Shown one piece after another: positions 53,679 to 63,643 of a DNA stretch of 64,000 nt. A program made the translations under genes and the position numbers. The DNA comes from Superficieibacter electus. Its GTDB lineage: Bacteria; Pseudomonadota; Gammaproteobacteria; Enterobacterales; Enterobacteriaceae. Numbering within the stretch: the stretch's first letter is position 1; the number at the start of each line of letters is the position of its first letter. The stretch covers positions 62,001-126,000 of the forward strand of contig NZ_PQGD01000015.1 in NCBI RefSeq assembly GCF_002915575.1, in the 5' to 3' direction. The notes under the pieces are model-generated. The model was given only the letters and a program-made list of their open reading frames with translations. It was not told the DNA's origin and did not search any database.

Positions 53679-54055
53679 GGTGTTTCCTGAAAGTAGTCGC
53701 AAGAACAAGGTTATTTCAGCACGGTTAACCGCCGGGAGCAAACGCTGTGCCGAAAGCGGAGTTGTTCTACGTCAATGCCATCGTTAGATAGAAGACTCGC
53801 AGCGCTATATAAATTGATTCATATCACTATGCACATTTAGACAGGGCTATTTTTTGGCAAAAAATGTGCGCAACGCAACATTGTGGGTTCCTGATATATA
53901 CATAAATGAAACAATCAGGGTAAATATGATATTCTTAGCAGGGTTATTAACTGGCGGGTTATCGTAAATCAATACCTCAGAAGCGGTAAGGTCCGCAGAT
54001 GACCGGCCAGCAGATCATAATTATTGATGAGCAATGTCGAAACAAGGAGCAAACC
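53679..54055. other. divergent control region of fdhD and fdoGHI
   Basis: 377 bp without a gene, apart from the 5' extension of the fdhD frame. It is AT-rich near 53870-53960 and contains the FNR-like site at 53814. I see no other recognised element. Confidence 0.6.
53814..53827. promoter_or_regulatory. FNR-like site
   Basis: TTGATTCATATCAC matches the FNR consensus TTGAT-N4-ATCAA except in the last base, and could also be read as a weak CRP site. It is placed between the divergent fdhD and fdoG genes. Confidence 0.5.
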
Positions 54056-57000
54056 ATGCAGGTCAGCAGAAGGCAGTTCTTTAAGATCTGCGCTGGCGGT
54101 ATGGCAGGCACAACGGCAGCGGCGCTGGGTTTTGCCCCGGGCGTAGCGCTGGCGGAAACGCGGCAGTACAAACTGTTGCGTACCCGCGAAACCCGTAACA
54201 CTTGCACATACTGCTCCGTCGGCTGTGGGCTATTAATGTATAGCCTCGGCGACGGTGCGAAGAATGCCAAAGCATCCATTTTCCATATCGAAGGGGACCC
54301 GGACCATCCGGTAAACCGTGGTGCACTGTGCCCGAAAGGGGCCGGCCTCATCGATTTCATCCACTCTGACAGCCGCCTGAAGTATCCGGAATATCGCGCA
54401 CCAGGGTCGGATAAATGGCAGCGCATTAGCTGGGAAGAGGCGTTTGATCGCATCGCTAAGCTGATGAAAGAAGACCGCGACGCCAATTTCATCGCGCAGA
54501 ATGCTGAAGGCACCACCGTCAACCGCTGGCTGTCCACCGGGATGCTGTGCGCCTCCGCTTCCAGTAACGAAACCGGCTATTTAACGCAAAAATTTACCCG
54601 CGCACTCGGCATGTTAGCCGTCGATAACCAGGCGCGTGTCTGACACGGACCAACGGTAGCAAGTCTTGCTCCAACATTTGGTCGCGGTGCGATGACCAAC
54701 CACTGGGTCGACATGAAGAACGCCAACCTTATCGTAGTGATGGGGGGGAACGCGGCAGAAGCGCATCCGGTAGGGTTCCGCTGGGCGATGGAAGCCAAGA
54801 TCCACAATGGCGCGAAGCTGATTGTTATCGATCCTCGCTTTACGCGTACTGCCTCGGTCGCTGATTTCTACGCGCCGATTCGTTCAGGTACTGACATTGC
54901 TTTCCTGTCAGGCGTTATGCTGTACCTGCTAAACAACGAAAAATACAACCGCGAATACACCGAAGCCTATACCAACGCCAGCTTGATCGTGCGTGAAGAT
55001 TTTGGCTTTGATGATGGCCTGTTCACCGGTTATGACCCGGAAAAACGCAAGTACGATAAAGAAAGCTGGAACTATGAGCTGGATGAGCGCGGCTTTGCCA
55101 AACGGGACACCACGCTGCAACACCCGCGCTGCGTGTGGAACCTGCTGAAAAAGCATATTGCCCGCTACACGCCGGACGTGGTTGAAAACATTTGTGGTAC
55201 GCCGCAGGCAGATTTCCTGAAAGTATGCGAGTACATCGCAGAGACCAGCGCGCATGATAAAACCGCGTCGTTCCTGTATGCGCTCGGCTGGACCCAGCAC
55301 TCGGTGGGTGCGCAAAACATCCGTACGATGGCGATGATCCAGCTGCTGCTTGGCAATATGGGCATGGCTGGCGGCGGCGTAAACGCCCTGCGCGGTCACT
55401 CCAACATCCAGGGCCTGACCGACCTCGGTCTGCTGTCGCAAAGCCTGCCGGGCTATATGACGCTGCCGAATGACAAGCAGGACACGCTGGAAACCTACTT
55501 TGCCGGTAACACCACCAAACCGTTGCAGGAAAACCAGGTTAACTACTGGAGCAACTACCCGAAATTCTTCGTCTCGATGATGAAGGCGTTTTACGGGGAT
55601 AAAGCGACGGCTGAAAACGACTGGGGCTTTGAGTGGCTGCCGAAATGGGATAAAGCCTACGACGTACTTCAGTACTTCGACATGATGGCCAAAGGTCAGG
55701 TGAATGGTTATCTCTGCCAGGGCTTTAACCCGGTAGCATCGTTCCCGAACAAGAATAAAGTGGTTTCGTCACTGTCGAAACTGAAGTTCCTGGTGACCAT
55801 CGATCCGCTCAATACCGAAACGTCTACCTTCTGGCAGAACCACGGTGAGTCGAACGATGTCGATCCGTCGAAAATTCAGACCGAAGTTTTCCGTCTGCCG
55901 TCCACCTGCTTTGCCGAAGAAAACGGATCTATTGTCAACTCCGGTCGCTGGCTGCAATGGCACTGGAAGGGTCAGGACGCGCCGGGTGAAGCACTGAACG
56001 ATGGTGAAATCCTGGCGGGCATCTTCCTGCGTTTGCGTAAGATGTATGCTGCCGAGGGCGGCGCGCTGCCGGAACAGGTGCTGAATATGAGCTGGAACTA
56101 CCTGACGCCGGAGAATCCGTCTGCGGAAGAAGTGGCGATGGAGAGCAACGGTAAAGCACTGGAAGATATCGTTGATCCGACCACCGGTCTGCTACTGGCG
56201 AAAAAAGGTAATCAGCTGGCGTCATTTGCCCATCTGCGCGATGACGGCACCACCTCCAGCGGCTGCTGGATCTTTGCTGGTAGCTGGACGCCGGACGGCA
56301 ACCAGATGGCCCGCCGCGACAATGCCGATCCGTCCGGACTGGGTAATACGCTGGGCTGGGCCTGGGCATGGCCGCTGAACCGCCGCATCCTGTATAACCG
56401 CGCCTCTGCCGATCCGCAGGGTAAACCGTGGGACCCGAAACGCCAGCTTATCTCTTATGGCAACGGCAAATGGGCCGGGGCAGATATTCCGGACTACAAC
56501 ACTGCGCCTCCGGGCAGCGATGTCGGGCCGTTTATCATGCTGCAGGAAGGCGTAGGTCGTCTGTTTGCGACTGATAAGATGGCTGAAGGTCCGTTCCCGG
56601 AACACTATGAGCCGTTTGAAACGCCGCTGGGCACCAACCCGCTACACCCGAACGTGATCTCCAACCCGGCAGCCCGCGTCTTTAAAGACGATATGGATGC
56701 CATGGGGAAAGCGGATAAGTTCCCGTATGTGGGGACCACTTACCGCCTGACGGAGCACTTCCACTACTGGACCAAGCACGCGCTGTTGAACTCCATCGCG
56801 CAGCCGGAGCAATTTGTGGAGATCGGCGAGAAGCTGGCGAACAAGCTCGGCATCGCGCAGGGTGATACGGTGAAAGTCTCCTCTAATCGTGGCTATATCA
56901 AAGCGAAGGCAGTGGTGACCAAACGTATCCGCACGCTGAAGGTGAATAATCAGGATGTCGATACCATCGGTATTCCGATCCACTGGGGCTATGAGGGTGT

Positions 57001-57106
57001 GGCGAAAAAAGGCTTTATCGCCAACACGTTAACGCCGGTTGTCGGTGATGCGAACACCCAGACGCCGGAGTTTAAGGCGTTCCTGGTGAACGTGGAAAAG
57101 GTGTAA
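54056..57106 (+). CDS. fdoG: formate dehydrogenase-O major subunit, selenocysteine-containing
   Basis: Catalytic subunit of the respiratory formate dehydrogenase-O, which oxidises formate in the periplasm at a molybdenum bis-MGD site. The 1016 residues match the E. coli length. It begins with a twin-arginine signal (QVSRRQFFKICAGG) and a 4Fe-4S motif (NTCTYCSVGCGLL). The in-frame TGA at 54641-54643 is codon 196 and encodes selenocysteine, followed by a SECIS-like hairpin, so the gene is intact, not broken. AAGGAGC precedes the ATG. Followed 12 bp later by fdoH. Confidence 0.97.
54641..54681 (+). promoter_or_regulatory. selenocysteine codon and SECIS element of fdoG
   Basis: TGA at 54641 is followed by a hairpin in which GGACCAA pairs with TTTGGTC and an inner AGCAA pairs with TTGCT around a GTC apical loop. 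The layout agrees with bacterial SECIS elements that bind SelB. It is within the coding sequence. Confidence 0.85.
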
Positions 57107-57118
57107 CGGAGACGACTT

Positions 57119-58021
57119 ATGGCTTATCAATCGCAAGACATTATCCGTCGTTCCGCGACTAACGGTTTCACTCCCGCGCCACAGGCGCGGGATCACCAGC
57201 AAGAGGTGGCGAAGCTTATCGACGTCACCACCTGCATCGGCTGTAAAGCCTGTCAGGTGGCATGTTCGGAGTGGAACGACCTTCGTGACGAGGTGGGACA
57301 CAACGTCGGCGTCTATGACAACCCGGCGGATCTTACCGCGAAGTCGTGGACGGTGATGCGCTTTTCTGAAGTGGAGCAGAACGACAAACTGGAGTGGCTG
57401 ATCCGCAAGGACGGCTGTATGCACTGCGCCGATCCAGGCTGTCTGAAAGCATGTCCGTCAGAAGGGGCTATCATTCAGTATGCCAACGGGATTGTCGACT
57501 TCCAGTCTGAACAATGCATCGGCTGCGGCTACTGCATCGCAGGCTGCCCGTTCGACGTCCCACGCCTGAACCCGGAAGATAACCGCGTCTACAAATGCAC
57601 CCTGTGTGTGGATCGCGTGGTTGTCGGTCAGGAACCGGCGTGCGTGAAAACCTGCCCGACCGGCGCTATCCACTTTGGCTCCAAAGAGGATATGAAGACG
57701 CTGGCAGGCGAGCGCGTCAACGAGCTGAAAACCCGTGGTTATGATAACGCGGGCCTGTACGATCCGGCGGGCGTTGGCGGTACGCACGTGATGTACGTGC
57801 TGCATCATGCCGACAAGCCGACGCTGTATCACGGCCTGCCGGAGAACCCGGAAATCAGCCAGACCGTGAAGTTCTGGAAAGGCATCTGGAAACCGCTTGC
57901 GGCGGTCGGCTTTGCGGCGCCCTTCGCCGCCAGTATCTTCCACTACGTCGGTGTCGGCCCGAACCGCGCAGAAGAAGATGAAGACAATCTGCACGAAGAG
58001 AAAGACGAGGTGCGCAAATGA
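57119..58021 (+). CDS. fdoH: formate dehydrogenase-O iron-sulfur subunit
   Basis: 300 residues, the same as E. coli. Four ferredoxin-type Cys clusters carry electrons from Fdo[15 protein letters not shown] near residue 39, [14 protein letters not shown] near 100, [14 protein letters not shown] near 132, and KCTLCVDRV...CVKTCP near 160. A single C-terminal membrane segment (about 258-278, [16 protein letters not shown]) anchors it. Its stop overlaps the fdoI start (ATGA). Confidence 0.97.
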   Translation: MAYQSQDIIRRSATNGFTPAPQARDHQQEVAKLIDVTTCIGCKACQVACSEWNDLRDEVGHNVGVYDNPADLTAKSWTVMRFSEVEQNDKLEWLIRKDGCMHCADPGCLKACPSEGAIIQYANGIVDFQSEQCIGCGYCIAGCPFDVPRLNPEDNRVYKCTLCVDRVVVGQEPACVKTCPTGAIHFGSKEDMKTLAGERVNELKTRGYDNAGLYDPAGVGGTHVMYVLHHADKPTLYHGLPENPEISQTVKFWKGIWKPLAAVGFAAPFAASIFHYVGVGPNRAEEDEDNLHEEKDEVRK

Positions 58022-58653
58022 AAAGACGTGACACCATCGTGCGCTACACGGCACCGGAACGCATCAACCACTGGGTCACCGCCTTCTGCTTCATCCTGGC
58101 GGCGGTGAGCGGGCTGGGATTTTTCTTCCCGTCCTTTAACTGGCTGATGCATATTCTGGGTACGCCGCAGCTGGCGCGCATTCTGCATCCGTTCGTCGGT
58201 GTGGTGATGTTCGCCTCCTTCATCATCATGTTTTTCCGCTACTGGCATCACAATCTAATCAATCGGGATGATATCTTTTGGGCGAAGAATATTCGTAAGA
58301 TCGTCGTCAACGAGGAAGTGGGCGATACCGGACGCTATAACTTCGGTCAGAAATGCGTTTTCTGGGCGGCGATTATTCTGCTGGTGCTGTTGCTGGCGAG
58401 TGGCGTGGTCATCTGGCGTCCGTACTTTGCGCCGGCTTTCTCAATCCCGGTGATCCGATTTGCGTTAATGCTGCATTCATTTGCGGCAGTGGCGTTAATT
58501 GTGGTTATCATGGTGCATATTTACGCCGCCCTGTGGGTAAAAGGCACCATTACCGCGATGGTGGAAGGCTGGGTAACCAAAACGTGGGCGAGGAAGCATC
58601 ACCCACGCTGGTACCGGGAAGTCCGCCAGAAAGAGGAAAAGTCATCTGAATGA
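58018..58653 (+). CDS. fdoI: formate dehydrogenase-O cytochrome b556 subunit
   Basis: 211-residue membrane subunit with four hydrophobic helices. It binds two haems b and passes electrons to quinone. Haem-ligand His residues are seen in [13 protein letters not shown] near residue 19, [11 protein letters not shown] near 60, [13 protein letters not shown] near 155 and [11 protein letters not shown] near 169. Overlaps fdoH and fdhE by 4 bases each. Confidence 0.96.
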   Translation: MKRRDTIVRYTAPERINHWVTAFCFILAAVSGLGFFFPSFNWLMHILGTPQLARILHPFVGVVMFASFIIMFFRYWHHNLINRDDIFWAKNIRKIVVNEEVGDTGRYNFGQKCVFWAAIILLVLLLASGVVIWRPYFAPAFSIPVIRFALMLHSFAAVALIVVIMVHIYAALWVKGTITAMVEGWVTKTWARKHHPRWYREVRQKEEKSSE

Positions 58654-59579
58654 GTATTCGCATAATCCCGCAAGATGAGCTGGGTTCAGGCGAGAAACGC
58701 ACGGCGGAGACAATTCCGCCGTTATTGTTCCCCAGACTCAAAAATGTGTACAACCGCCGCGCTGAACGCCTGCGCGAGCTGGCCGAGAATAACCCGCTGG
58801 GCGACTACCTGCGCTTTGCCGCGCTGATCGCCCACGCCCAGGAAGTGGTGCTCTACGACCATCCACTTGAGATGGATCTGACTGCCCGCATCAAAGAAGC
58901 CGCCTCGCAGGGCAAGCCGCCGCTGGATATTCATGTCCTGCCGCGCGACAAGCACTGGCATAAGCTGCTGCATTCGCTGATTGCCGAGCTGAAGCCGGAG
59001 ATGAGCGGACCCGCGCTGGCGGTGATTGAGAACCTGGAAAAATCGTCGGAACAGGAACTGGAGCTGATGGCGAGCGCGCTGTTTGCAGCGGATTTTGCGT
59101 CAGTGAGCAGTGATAAAGCGCCGTTTATCTGGGCTGCGCTGTCGCTGTACTGGGCGCAAATGGCGAGCCTGATCCCCGGCAAAGCGCGTGCCGAATACGG
59201 TGAGCAGCGCCAGTTCTGCCCGGTGTGTGGTTCAATGCCGGTTTCCAGCATCGTGCAAATCGGCACCACCCAGGGCCTGCGTTACCTGCACTGCAACCTG
59301 TGTGAAACCGAATGGCACGTGGTGCGCATCAAATGCAGCAACTGTGAACAGACCCGCGATTTGCACTACTGGTCGCTGGACAACGAGCAGGCGGCGGTAA
59401 AAGCCGAAAGCTGCGGCGACTGCGGTACTTACCTGAAGATTTTGTATCAGGAAAAAGACCCGAATGTGGAGCCGGTAGCCGACGATCTGGCAACGCTGGT
59501 GCTGGATGCGCGCATGGAGCAGGAAGGCTTTGCCAGAAGCTCGATTAACCCGTTTTTATTTCCGGGTGAAGGGGAATAG
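58650..59579 (+). CDS. fdhE: formate dehydrogenase formation protein FdhE
   Basis: 309-residue cytoplasmic maturation factor needed for formate dehydrogenase-N/O activity. The C-terminal rubredoxin-like zinc/iron part shows paired Cys motifs: FCPVCGSMP near residue 190, [10 protein letters not shown] near 211, IKCSNCEQT near 228 and ESCGDCGTY near 252. Start overlaps the fdoI stop. It is followed by a strong terminator. Confidence 0.96.
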   Translation: MSIRIIPQDELGSGEKRTAETIPPLLFPRLKNVYNRRAERLRELAENNPLGDYLRFAALIAHAQEVVLYDHPLEMDLTARIKEAASQGKPPLDIHVLPRDKHWHKLLHSLIAELKPEMSGPALAVIENLEKSSEQELELMASALFAADFASVSSDKAPFIWAALSLYWAQMASLIPGKARAEYGEQRQFCPVCGSMPVSSIVQIGTTQGLRYLHCNLCETEWHVVRIKCSNCEQTRDLHYWSLDNEQAAVKAESCGDCGTYLKILYQEKDPNVEPVADDLATLVLDARMEQEGFARSSINPFLFPGEGE

Positions 59580-59585
59580 GTAATA

Positions 59586-59621
59586 CGTCGGGTAGCGCTT
59601 GCGCCTGCCCGGCGTTTTTTT
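59586..59621 (+). terminator. terminator of fdoGHI-fdhE
   Basis: CGTCGGGTAGCGC pairs with GCGCCTGCCCGGCG (with G-T pairs and a mismatch), followed by seven T residues. It separates fdhE from the convergent toxin gene. Confidence 0.8.
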
Positions 59622-59622
59622 G

Positions 59623-59994
59623 TCAAAACTGATAAGGCGTTACGACACCAGGTATGCCTGCGAAATCCTTTGTATTTCTCGTGACCATCTCATAGCGATA
59701 ATGCTGAGCCGTGGCGAGAATGATAGCATCAGGCAGTTTTAAGCCGAACTCTTGCCTGAGATTTACGCTCCGTTCCGCAATATCCTGCGATATACCAATG
59801 GTATTAAAAGCGCTCAATGCCATACGCGTTTGATGTTCCTGATGGTATTTTTTCGCCCCGACCATCACTTCCATCCAGGTAACGAGACTAATAGCATGCT
59901 GTGGAAGATAAGCGTCAAGCGCTGACATTGCCTCGCGATGACCATTAAACAGATCGATCAGGATATTGGTATCAAAAAGCGCCTTTCCTTTCAT
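59623..59994 (-). CDS. vapC: VapC-family PIN-domain toxin
   Basis: 123-residue PIN-domain ribonuclease, the toxin of a type II pair. Acidic metal-binding residues are seen at ALFDTNILIDLF (Asp near residue 7), TWMEVMVGA (Glu near 41), KLPDAIILATA (Asp near 91) and TRNTKDF (Asp near 109). The start ATG shares one base with the antitoxin stop (TGATG), so translation is coupled. It is a relative of the Salmonella VapC near fdhE that I recall. Confidence 0.88.
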   Translation of the reverse strand: MKGKALFDTNILIDLFNGHREAMSALDAYLPQHAISLVTWMEVMVGAKKYHQEHQTRMALSAFNTIGISQDIAERSVNLRQEFGLKLPDAIILATAQHYRYEMVTRNTKDFAGIPGVVTPYQF

Positions 59995-60245
59995 CACTCC
60001 CACTCCTCACGTAGCGCTCGCTCAAATTCGACGCCATCTTCTTCACAGCCCTGCCACAGTCCAAGCGCATTAGCGATGGCTGCTTTAGCCTGATTCTGCC
60101 TTTCAAGGTATTCTTCAACCGCTTCACGTAGCAACTCAGCTCGAGGAAGGCCGCGCTGGTGCTTAAGATCATCAAGCCGTTTGATGACGTCATCCGATAA
60201 ATCAAGAAGTATTCTGCCCATATCGATACCTGCCACCATGCTCAT
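59994..60245 (-). CDS. vapB: VapB-family ribbon-helix-helix antitoxin
   Basis: 83-residue antitoxin. The ribbon-helix-helix DNA-binding part is [20 protein letters not shown] and the following helix with [12 protein letters not shown]. The acidic C terminus ([13 protein letters not shown]) should block VapC. The start at MSMVAG follows an AAGG; MGRILL at 60221 is an alternative. The operator palindrome overlaps the leader just upstream. Confidence 0.8.
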   Translation of the reverse strand: MSMVAGIDMGRILLDLSDDVIKRLDDLKHQRGLPRAELLREAVEEYLERQNQAKAAIANALGLWQGCEEDGVEFERALREEWE

Positions 60246-60262
60246 ATATACCTTCAGTATAT
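60246..60262. promoter_or_regulatory. palindromic operator of vapBC
   Basis: ATATAC-CTTCA-GTATAT, a 6-bp inverted repeat adjacent to the vapB start, typical of ribbon-helix-helix autoregulation. It contains the ribosome site, so bound antitoxin would sit on the leader DNA. Confidence 0.65.
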
Positions 60263-60443
60263 CATTAATGGTTAATAAGAAGACAAAATACACTTACTTA
60301 CGACAAGGTTAAAGCGTGACTCCGCGACACTTTCTATTTTTGCGAAGCGCTTTCCAGAATCAGATACCCACCAAAATTAGCGTTTTCATTTGGCAGAAGT
60401 TACGTTATAAGACTGGATATTCATACAGTTAAGAGGCGTAATC

Positions 60444-61352
60444 ATGACACTTGAAAAAGGTATTGCAGAACTGGTTAATGATTTTATCGCCGCCGGGCGT
60501 CCGTCAGAACGGAACCAACGCGTTGAGCAGCGACGGGAAGGCTATATTGCCAGCACCGTACTGGCGGGAGAGATAGAAACGCGCGTCACGGTAGAGGATA
60601 TGACGCTTGAAGGCATGACCTTCCGGGTCGTCTCACCGCTTCATACTAACGGTGCTCTGCCAACGGTGATTTATTACCATGGCGGCTGTTTCGTCAGCGG
60701 CGGTTTTGCCACCCACGATCACCAGTTGCGGCAACTGGCATTTTACAGCGGCTGCCGGGTCATTGCCGTGCAGTACCGCCGTGCGCCGGAGCATACTTTC
60801 CCTGCGGCACATGACGATGCGGAAAAAGGCGCGGGTATCATCTGGCAGCATGCCGATAAGCTCGGCGTAGATCGTACATACATAACCCTCGCTGGCGACA
60901 GCGCAGGCGGGCATCTGGCGCTGGTCACGGCACTGCGCCTGAAAGCCGCAGGTCAGTGGCAACCTGCGCAACTCATCCTCATTTATCCTATGCTTGATGC
61001 CACCGCCCATTTCGAAAGCTATACACGTAACGGCCTCGACTACATTATCACCCGCGACACGCTGCTCTCCGGCTATGAAATGTATCTACCCCACACCGAT
61101 CGTCAGCATCCGGAAGCCAGCCCGCTATGGCGCGATGACTTCAACGGTCTGCCGCCAGTGCATATCATTACCGCCGAATACGATCCGCTTTGCGACGAGG
61201 GGGAAGCGCTATATCAGCGACTTAGTGAGCAAGGGGTGGCGTGTTCCTGCCAGCGTTACCTCGGCGTTATTCACGGTTTCTTTCAGTTAGGTGGCGTAAG
61301 CGTGGCGGCGAAAAATGTGATGCGGGATATCGCGTGGCGGGCTGGTATATAG
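60444..61352 (+). CDS. Aes-like alpha/beta hydrolase (HSL family esterase)
   Basis: 302-residue hydrolase of the hormone-sensitive-lipase family, with oxyanion motif YYHGGCFVSGG near residue 76, nucleophile Ser in LAGDSAGGHLAL near 152, Asp in EYDPLCDEG near 247 and His in GVIHGFFQL near 277. No signal peptide, so cytoplasmic; likely acts on short-chain acyl or acetyl esters. It sits alone between two toxin-antitoxin pairs. An AGAGG element precedes the ATG. Confidence 0.88.
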   Translation: MTLEKGIAELVNDFIAAGRPSERNQRVEQRREGYIASTVLAGEIETRVTVEDMTLEGMTFRVVSPLHTNGALPTVIYYHGGCFVSGGFATHDHQLRQLAFYSGCRVIAVQYRRAPEHTFPAAHDDAEKGAGIIWQHADKLGVDRTYITLAGDSAGGHLALVTALRLKAAGQWQPAQLILIYPMLDATAHFESYTRNGLDYIITRDTLLSGYEMYLPHTDRQHPEASPLWRDDFNGLPPVHIITAEYDPLCDEGEALYQRLSEQGVACSCQRYLGVIHGFFQLGGVSVAAKNVMRDIAWRAGI

Positions 61353-61366
61353 ATGACTATTTCTCT

Positions 61367-61389
61367 GTTGTTTTCATATTGAAAACAAC
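61367..61389. promoter_or_regulatory. higBA operator palindrome 1
   Basis: GTTGTTTTCA-TAT-TGAAAACAAC: a perfect inverted repeat with 10-bp arms. Its core TTTTCANNNTGAAAA is shared with the second palindrome, 41 bp downstream centre to centre. Confidence 0.85.
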
Positions 61390-61408
61390 AGGCCTATCTT
61401 CTACTATA

Positions 61409-61429
61409 GTGTTTTCAGGCTGAAAACAC
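61409..61429. promoter_or_regulatory. higBA operator palindrome 2
   Basis: GTGTTTTCA-GGC-TGAAAACAC: a perfect inverted repeat with 9-bp arms, 18 bp before the higB start codon. The two operators are probably bound by HigA. Confidence 0.85.
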
Positions 61430-61447
61430 CGGTACAGGGACAGAACC

Positions 61448-61759
61448 GTGCATGTTATTAGCCGTAAGCCTTTTAACGAGGCGATAGCCAACTTTCCCGG
61501 TTGTGCCACCGCGCTCGTCGACTTGCTGAATGTCCTGGAGAAAAAGGCTTTCAGCAATCCACAAGAGATGAAAAGCCATCTTCCTTCCCTGGACAACTTT
61601 AAGTACAGGAAAAAATGGTGGGTAGTTGATGTTGCAGGTAATAACTTACGGCTCATCGCTTTTATGGATTTCAGGCTGCAAAAAGTTTTTGTGAAGCACA
61701 TTGTTTCTCATGCCGAATACGACAGGCTAACAAAATACTACCGGAGCCATACAGAATGA
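61448..61759 (+). CDS. higB: HigB-family toxin (mRNA interferase)
   Basis: 103-residue RelE/HigB-type toxin. The MHVISRKPFNEA start and the FKYRKKWWVVDVAGNNLRLI core with basic residues are typical; a conserved KVFVKHIVSHAEYD segment is near residue 80. The start is a GTG, the only one that fits the family length. The antitoxin start overlaps its stop (ATGA), and the toxin-first order is that of HigBA. Confidence 0.9.
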   Translation: MHVISRKPFNEAIANFPGCATALVDLLNVLEKKAFSNPQEMKSHLPSLDNFKYRKKWWVVDVAGNNLRLIAFMDFRLQKVFVKHIVSHAEYDRLTKYYRSHTE

Positions 61760-62208
61760 GCAGGCCCAATATGCACCTTATGGATACCGCCAGCGCAGAA
61801 AAGATGGTTAACGCTTTCTCAAAAGCAGTGAAGCCTATTCCTCTGATGAACGGAGAACGTAACGGGACCGAGTATCGCAGAGCACTAGCGCTGATTGAGT
61901 TCTTAATTGACAGGGACGATCTGGATAACCCGCTTTTTGAACTTCTGGCCAGAAAAATCAACGACTATGAAAATCACGCTCCCGAGTTTGCAGAGTTTAA
62001 TCGCCGCCTGGAAAGCACGCCTCCGGGCGTTGCGATGCTACGAACGTTGATGGACCAGTACGGATTGAAAGCAGCCGATTTAGCAAATGAGCTTGGGTCA
62101 AAATCCAATATCAGCAATATTCTTAATGGCCGCAGAGCACTCACGGTAAAGCACATCAAGGCGCTCTCAGAAAGATTTAATCTTCCGCCAGAAGCATTCA
62201 TTGGGTAA
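61756..62208 (+). CDS. higA: HigA-family antitoxin
   Basis: 150-residue antitoxin with a C-terminal XRE helix-turn-helix (LKAADLANELGSKSNISNILNG, about residues 107-128) that should bind the two palindromes before higB. The acidic N-terminal helical region wraps the toxin in relatives. Coupled to higB by overlap. Confidence 0.9.
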   Translation: MSRPNMHLMDTASAEKMVNAFSKAVKPIPLMNGERNGTEYRRALALIEFLIDRDDLDNPLFELLARKINDYENHAPEFAEFNRRLESTPPGVAMLRTLMDQYGLKAADLANELGSKSNISNILNGRRALTVKHIKALSERFNLPPEAFIG

Positions 62209-62219
62209 AAGAGGCACGA

Positions 62220-63209
62220 TCATTCTTCCTCATTCCCCCCTTCTTCCAGTGGCCCAAATGGCTTCGCGGGAAGCACGATATAAATCCCTTCAAACACCGC
62301 GCCGGAGGTTTCATTGCCGAACAACTCGACCTGCAACTGCACGCGCGCCTTACGTCCGCGCGCCAGGCGATCTAAATCGCCGCTGAGCGAGCCGAGATCG
62401 GCAATAGCCGTAGGACGCCCGCTAATCGGGTGACTATAGCGAATATGCGCGTCAGCAAGGATAATCGTACCGCCCAGATGGCGTTCGCGCAGCATTAGCC
62501 AGATAAGCCCCCAGCCGGTGAGCGTCGCCAGCGAGAACAGGCTTCCGGCAAACAAAGTGTGGTGCGGATTTTGATTGCCGGTTTCCGGCATGGTGGTAAT
62601 AAATTTTTGCCCGGTATACTGCTGGATGCGCACGCCCATCTTTTCACTGAGCGGAATGTGCTCATACCATGCCTGCTGAAGCTGACCACACCAGTCGCCG
62701 CGGTGCAGAATATCGTCCAGCGACGCGATAGGTTTGATCATCAGAAAATGGCGCAGCGGCGTAGTTTGCGGAGCGGTAATTTCCCCCTGATTCACAAATC
62801 CCAGCCTGGCGAAGAACTCTACTGCGTCCTCACGCGCGCTACAGGTCACCCGCTTTACGCCTTCCTGACGCGCGATGGACTCCAGCGTCATCGCCATCAG
62901 CGTGCCGAGACCCTTATCCTGTACGCCTGGATCGACGGCCATAAAGCGAATAGAGGCTTCGTTATCGGCATTAATATAAAGCCGTCCGACAGCCACCAGT
63001 TTGCCCTCTTCATCCACCACCATTTGATGATGCGCCAGCGCATCCCAGGCGTCGCGCTCTGAACCTTTCGGCTGATGTAGTGGCTTACGCAGCATCTCCC
63101 AGCGAAACTGATAGTAAGCATCTAACTCTTCTGCTGTTTGCGGTACACGAAGGTGATACATAGCGGCACTCTCTTTTGTTACCCGAGGCCTCGTCAGAAG
63201 CTGGCTCAT
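62220..63209 (-). CDS. fabY: FabY: N-acetyltransferase/thioesterase-domain protein (YiiD)
   Basis: 329 residues, like E. coli YiiD. An N-terminal GNAT domain (about 15-170, with [19 protein letters not shown] near 93) is followed by a YiiD-type hot-dog thioesterase domain (about 180-325, with [17 protein letters not shown] near 215). It is linked to the initiation of fatty acid synthesis. The start overlaps the dtd stop (ATGA). Confidence 0.93.
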   Translation of the reverse strand: MSQLLTRPRVTKESAAMYHLRVPQTAEELDAYYQFRWEMLRKPLHQPKGSERDAWDALAHHQMVVDEEGKLVAVGRLYINADNEASIRFMAVDPGVQDKGLGTLMAMTLESIARQEGVKRVTCSAREDAVEFFARLGFVNQGEITAPQTTPLRHFLMIKPIASLDDILHRGDWCGQLQQAWYEHIPLSEKMGVRIQQYTGQKFITTMPETGNQNPHHTLFAGSLFSLATLTGWGLIWLMLRERHLGGTIILADAHIRYSHPISGRPTAIADLGSLSGDLDRLARGRKARVQLQVELFGNETSGAVFEGIYIVLPAKPFGPLEEGGNEEE

Positions 63210-63643
63210 ACCTGAAGCCAGAACGTAACGGGGCCATCATTAACCAGTGAAACCTGCATATCTGCCGCAAATCGCCCGGTGCGGGTATTGATTTGCTGTT
63301 GACGGCAACGGCTGACAAAATACTCATACAAGCCTTCTGCACGATCCGGCGCGGCACCTTTCGAGAAGCCGGGACGCATCCCTCGCTCAGTATCTGCCGC
63401 CAAAGTAAACTGCGACACCACCAGTACGCTGCCGCCCGCCTGCTGTACGTTAAGGTTCATCTTACCGTCAGCATCACTAAAGATGCGGTAGCCCAGTACG
63501 CGCTCGCACAGGCGGTTCGCCTTTTGTTCGTCATCCTCTTTTTCGACACCTAACAGGACCAAAAGTCCCGGGCCGATTTCACCCGTCACTTCACCCTCCA
63601 CGGTGACGCTGGCACGGGTTACGCGCTGAATTAATGCAATCAT
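63206..63643 (-). CDS. dtd: D-aminoacyl-tRNA deacylase Dtd
   Basis: Removes D-amino acids mistakenly attached to tRNA. The 145 residues match the family; motifs are [13 protein letters not shown] at the N terminus, [10 protein letters not shown] near 78 (the SQFT part of the active site) and [11 protein letters not shown] at the C terminus with the NxGPVT motif. The start at MIALIQR is set by family length, and the frame before it belongs to rbn. Overlaps the rbn stop. Confidence 0.96.
   Translation of the reverse strand: MIALIQRVTRASVTVEGEVTGEIGPGLLVLLGVEKEDDEQKANRLCERVLGYRIFSDADGKMNLNVQQAGGSVLVVSQFTLAADTERGMRPGFSKGAAPDRAEGLYEYFVSRCRQQQINTRTGRFAADMQVSLVNDGPVTFWLQV

Noticed and set aside
53999-54643. 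Separate 205-codon frame or truncated fdoG pseudogene
   Set aside because: The TGA is the conserved selenocysteine codon with a SECIS hairpin, and the frame continues to full length.
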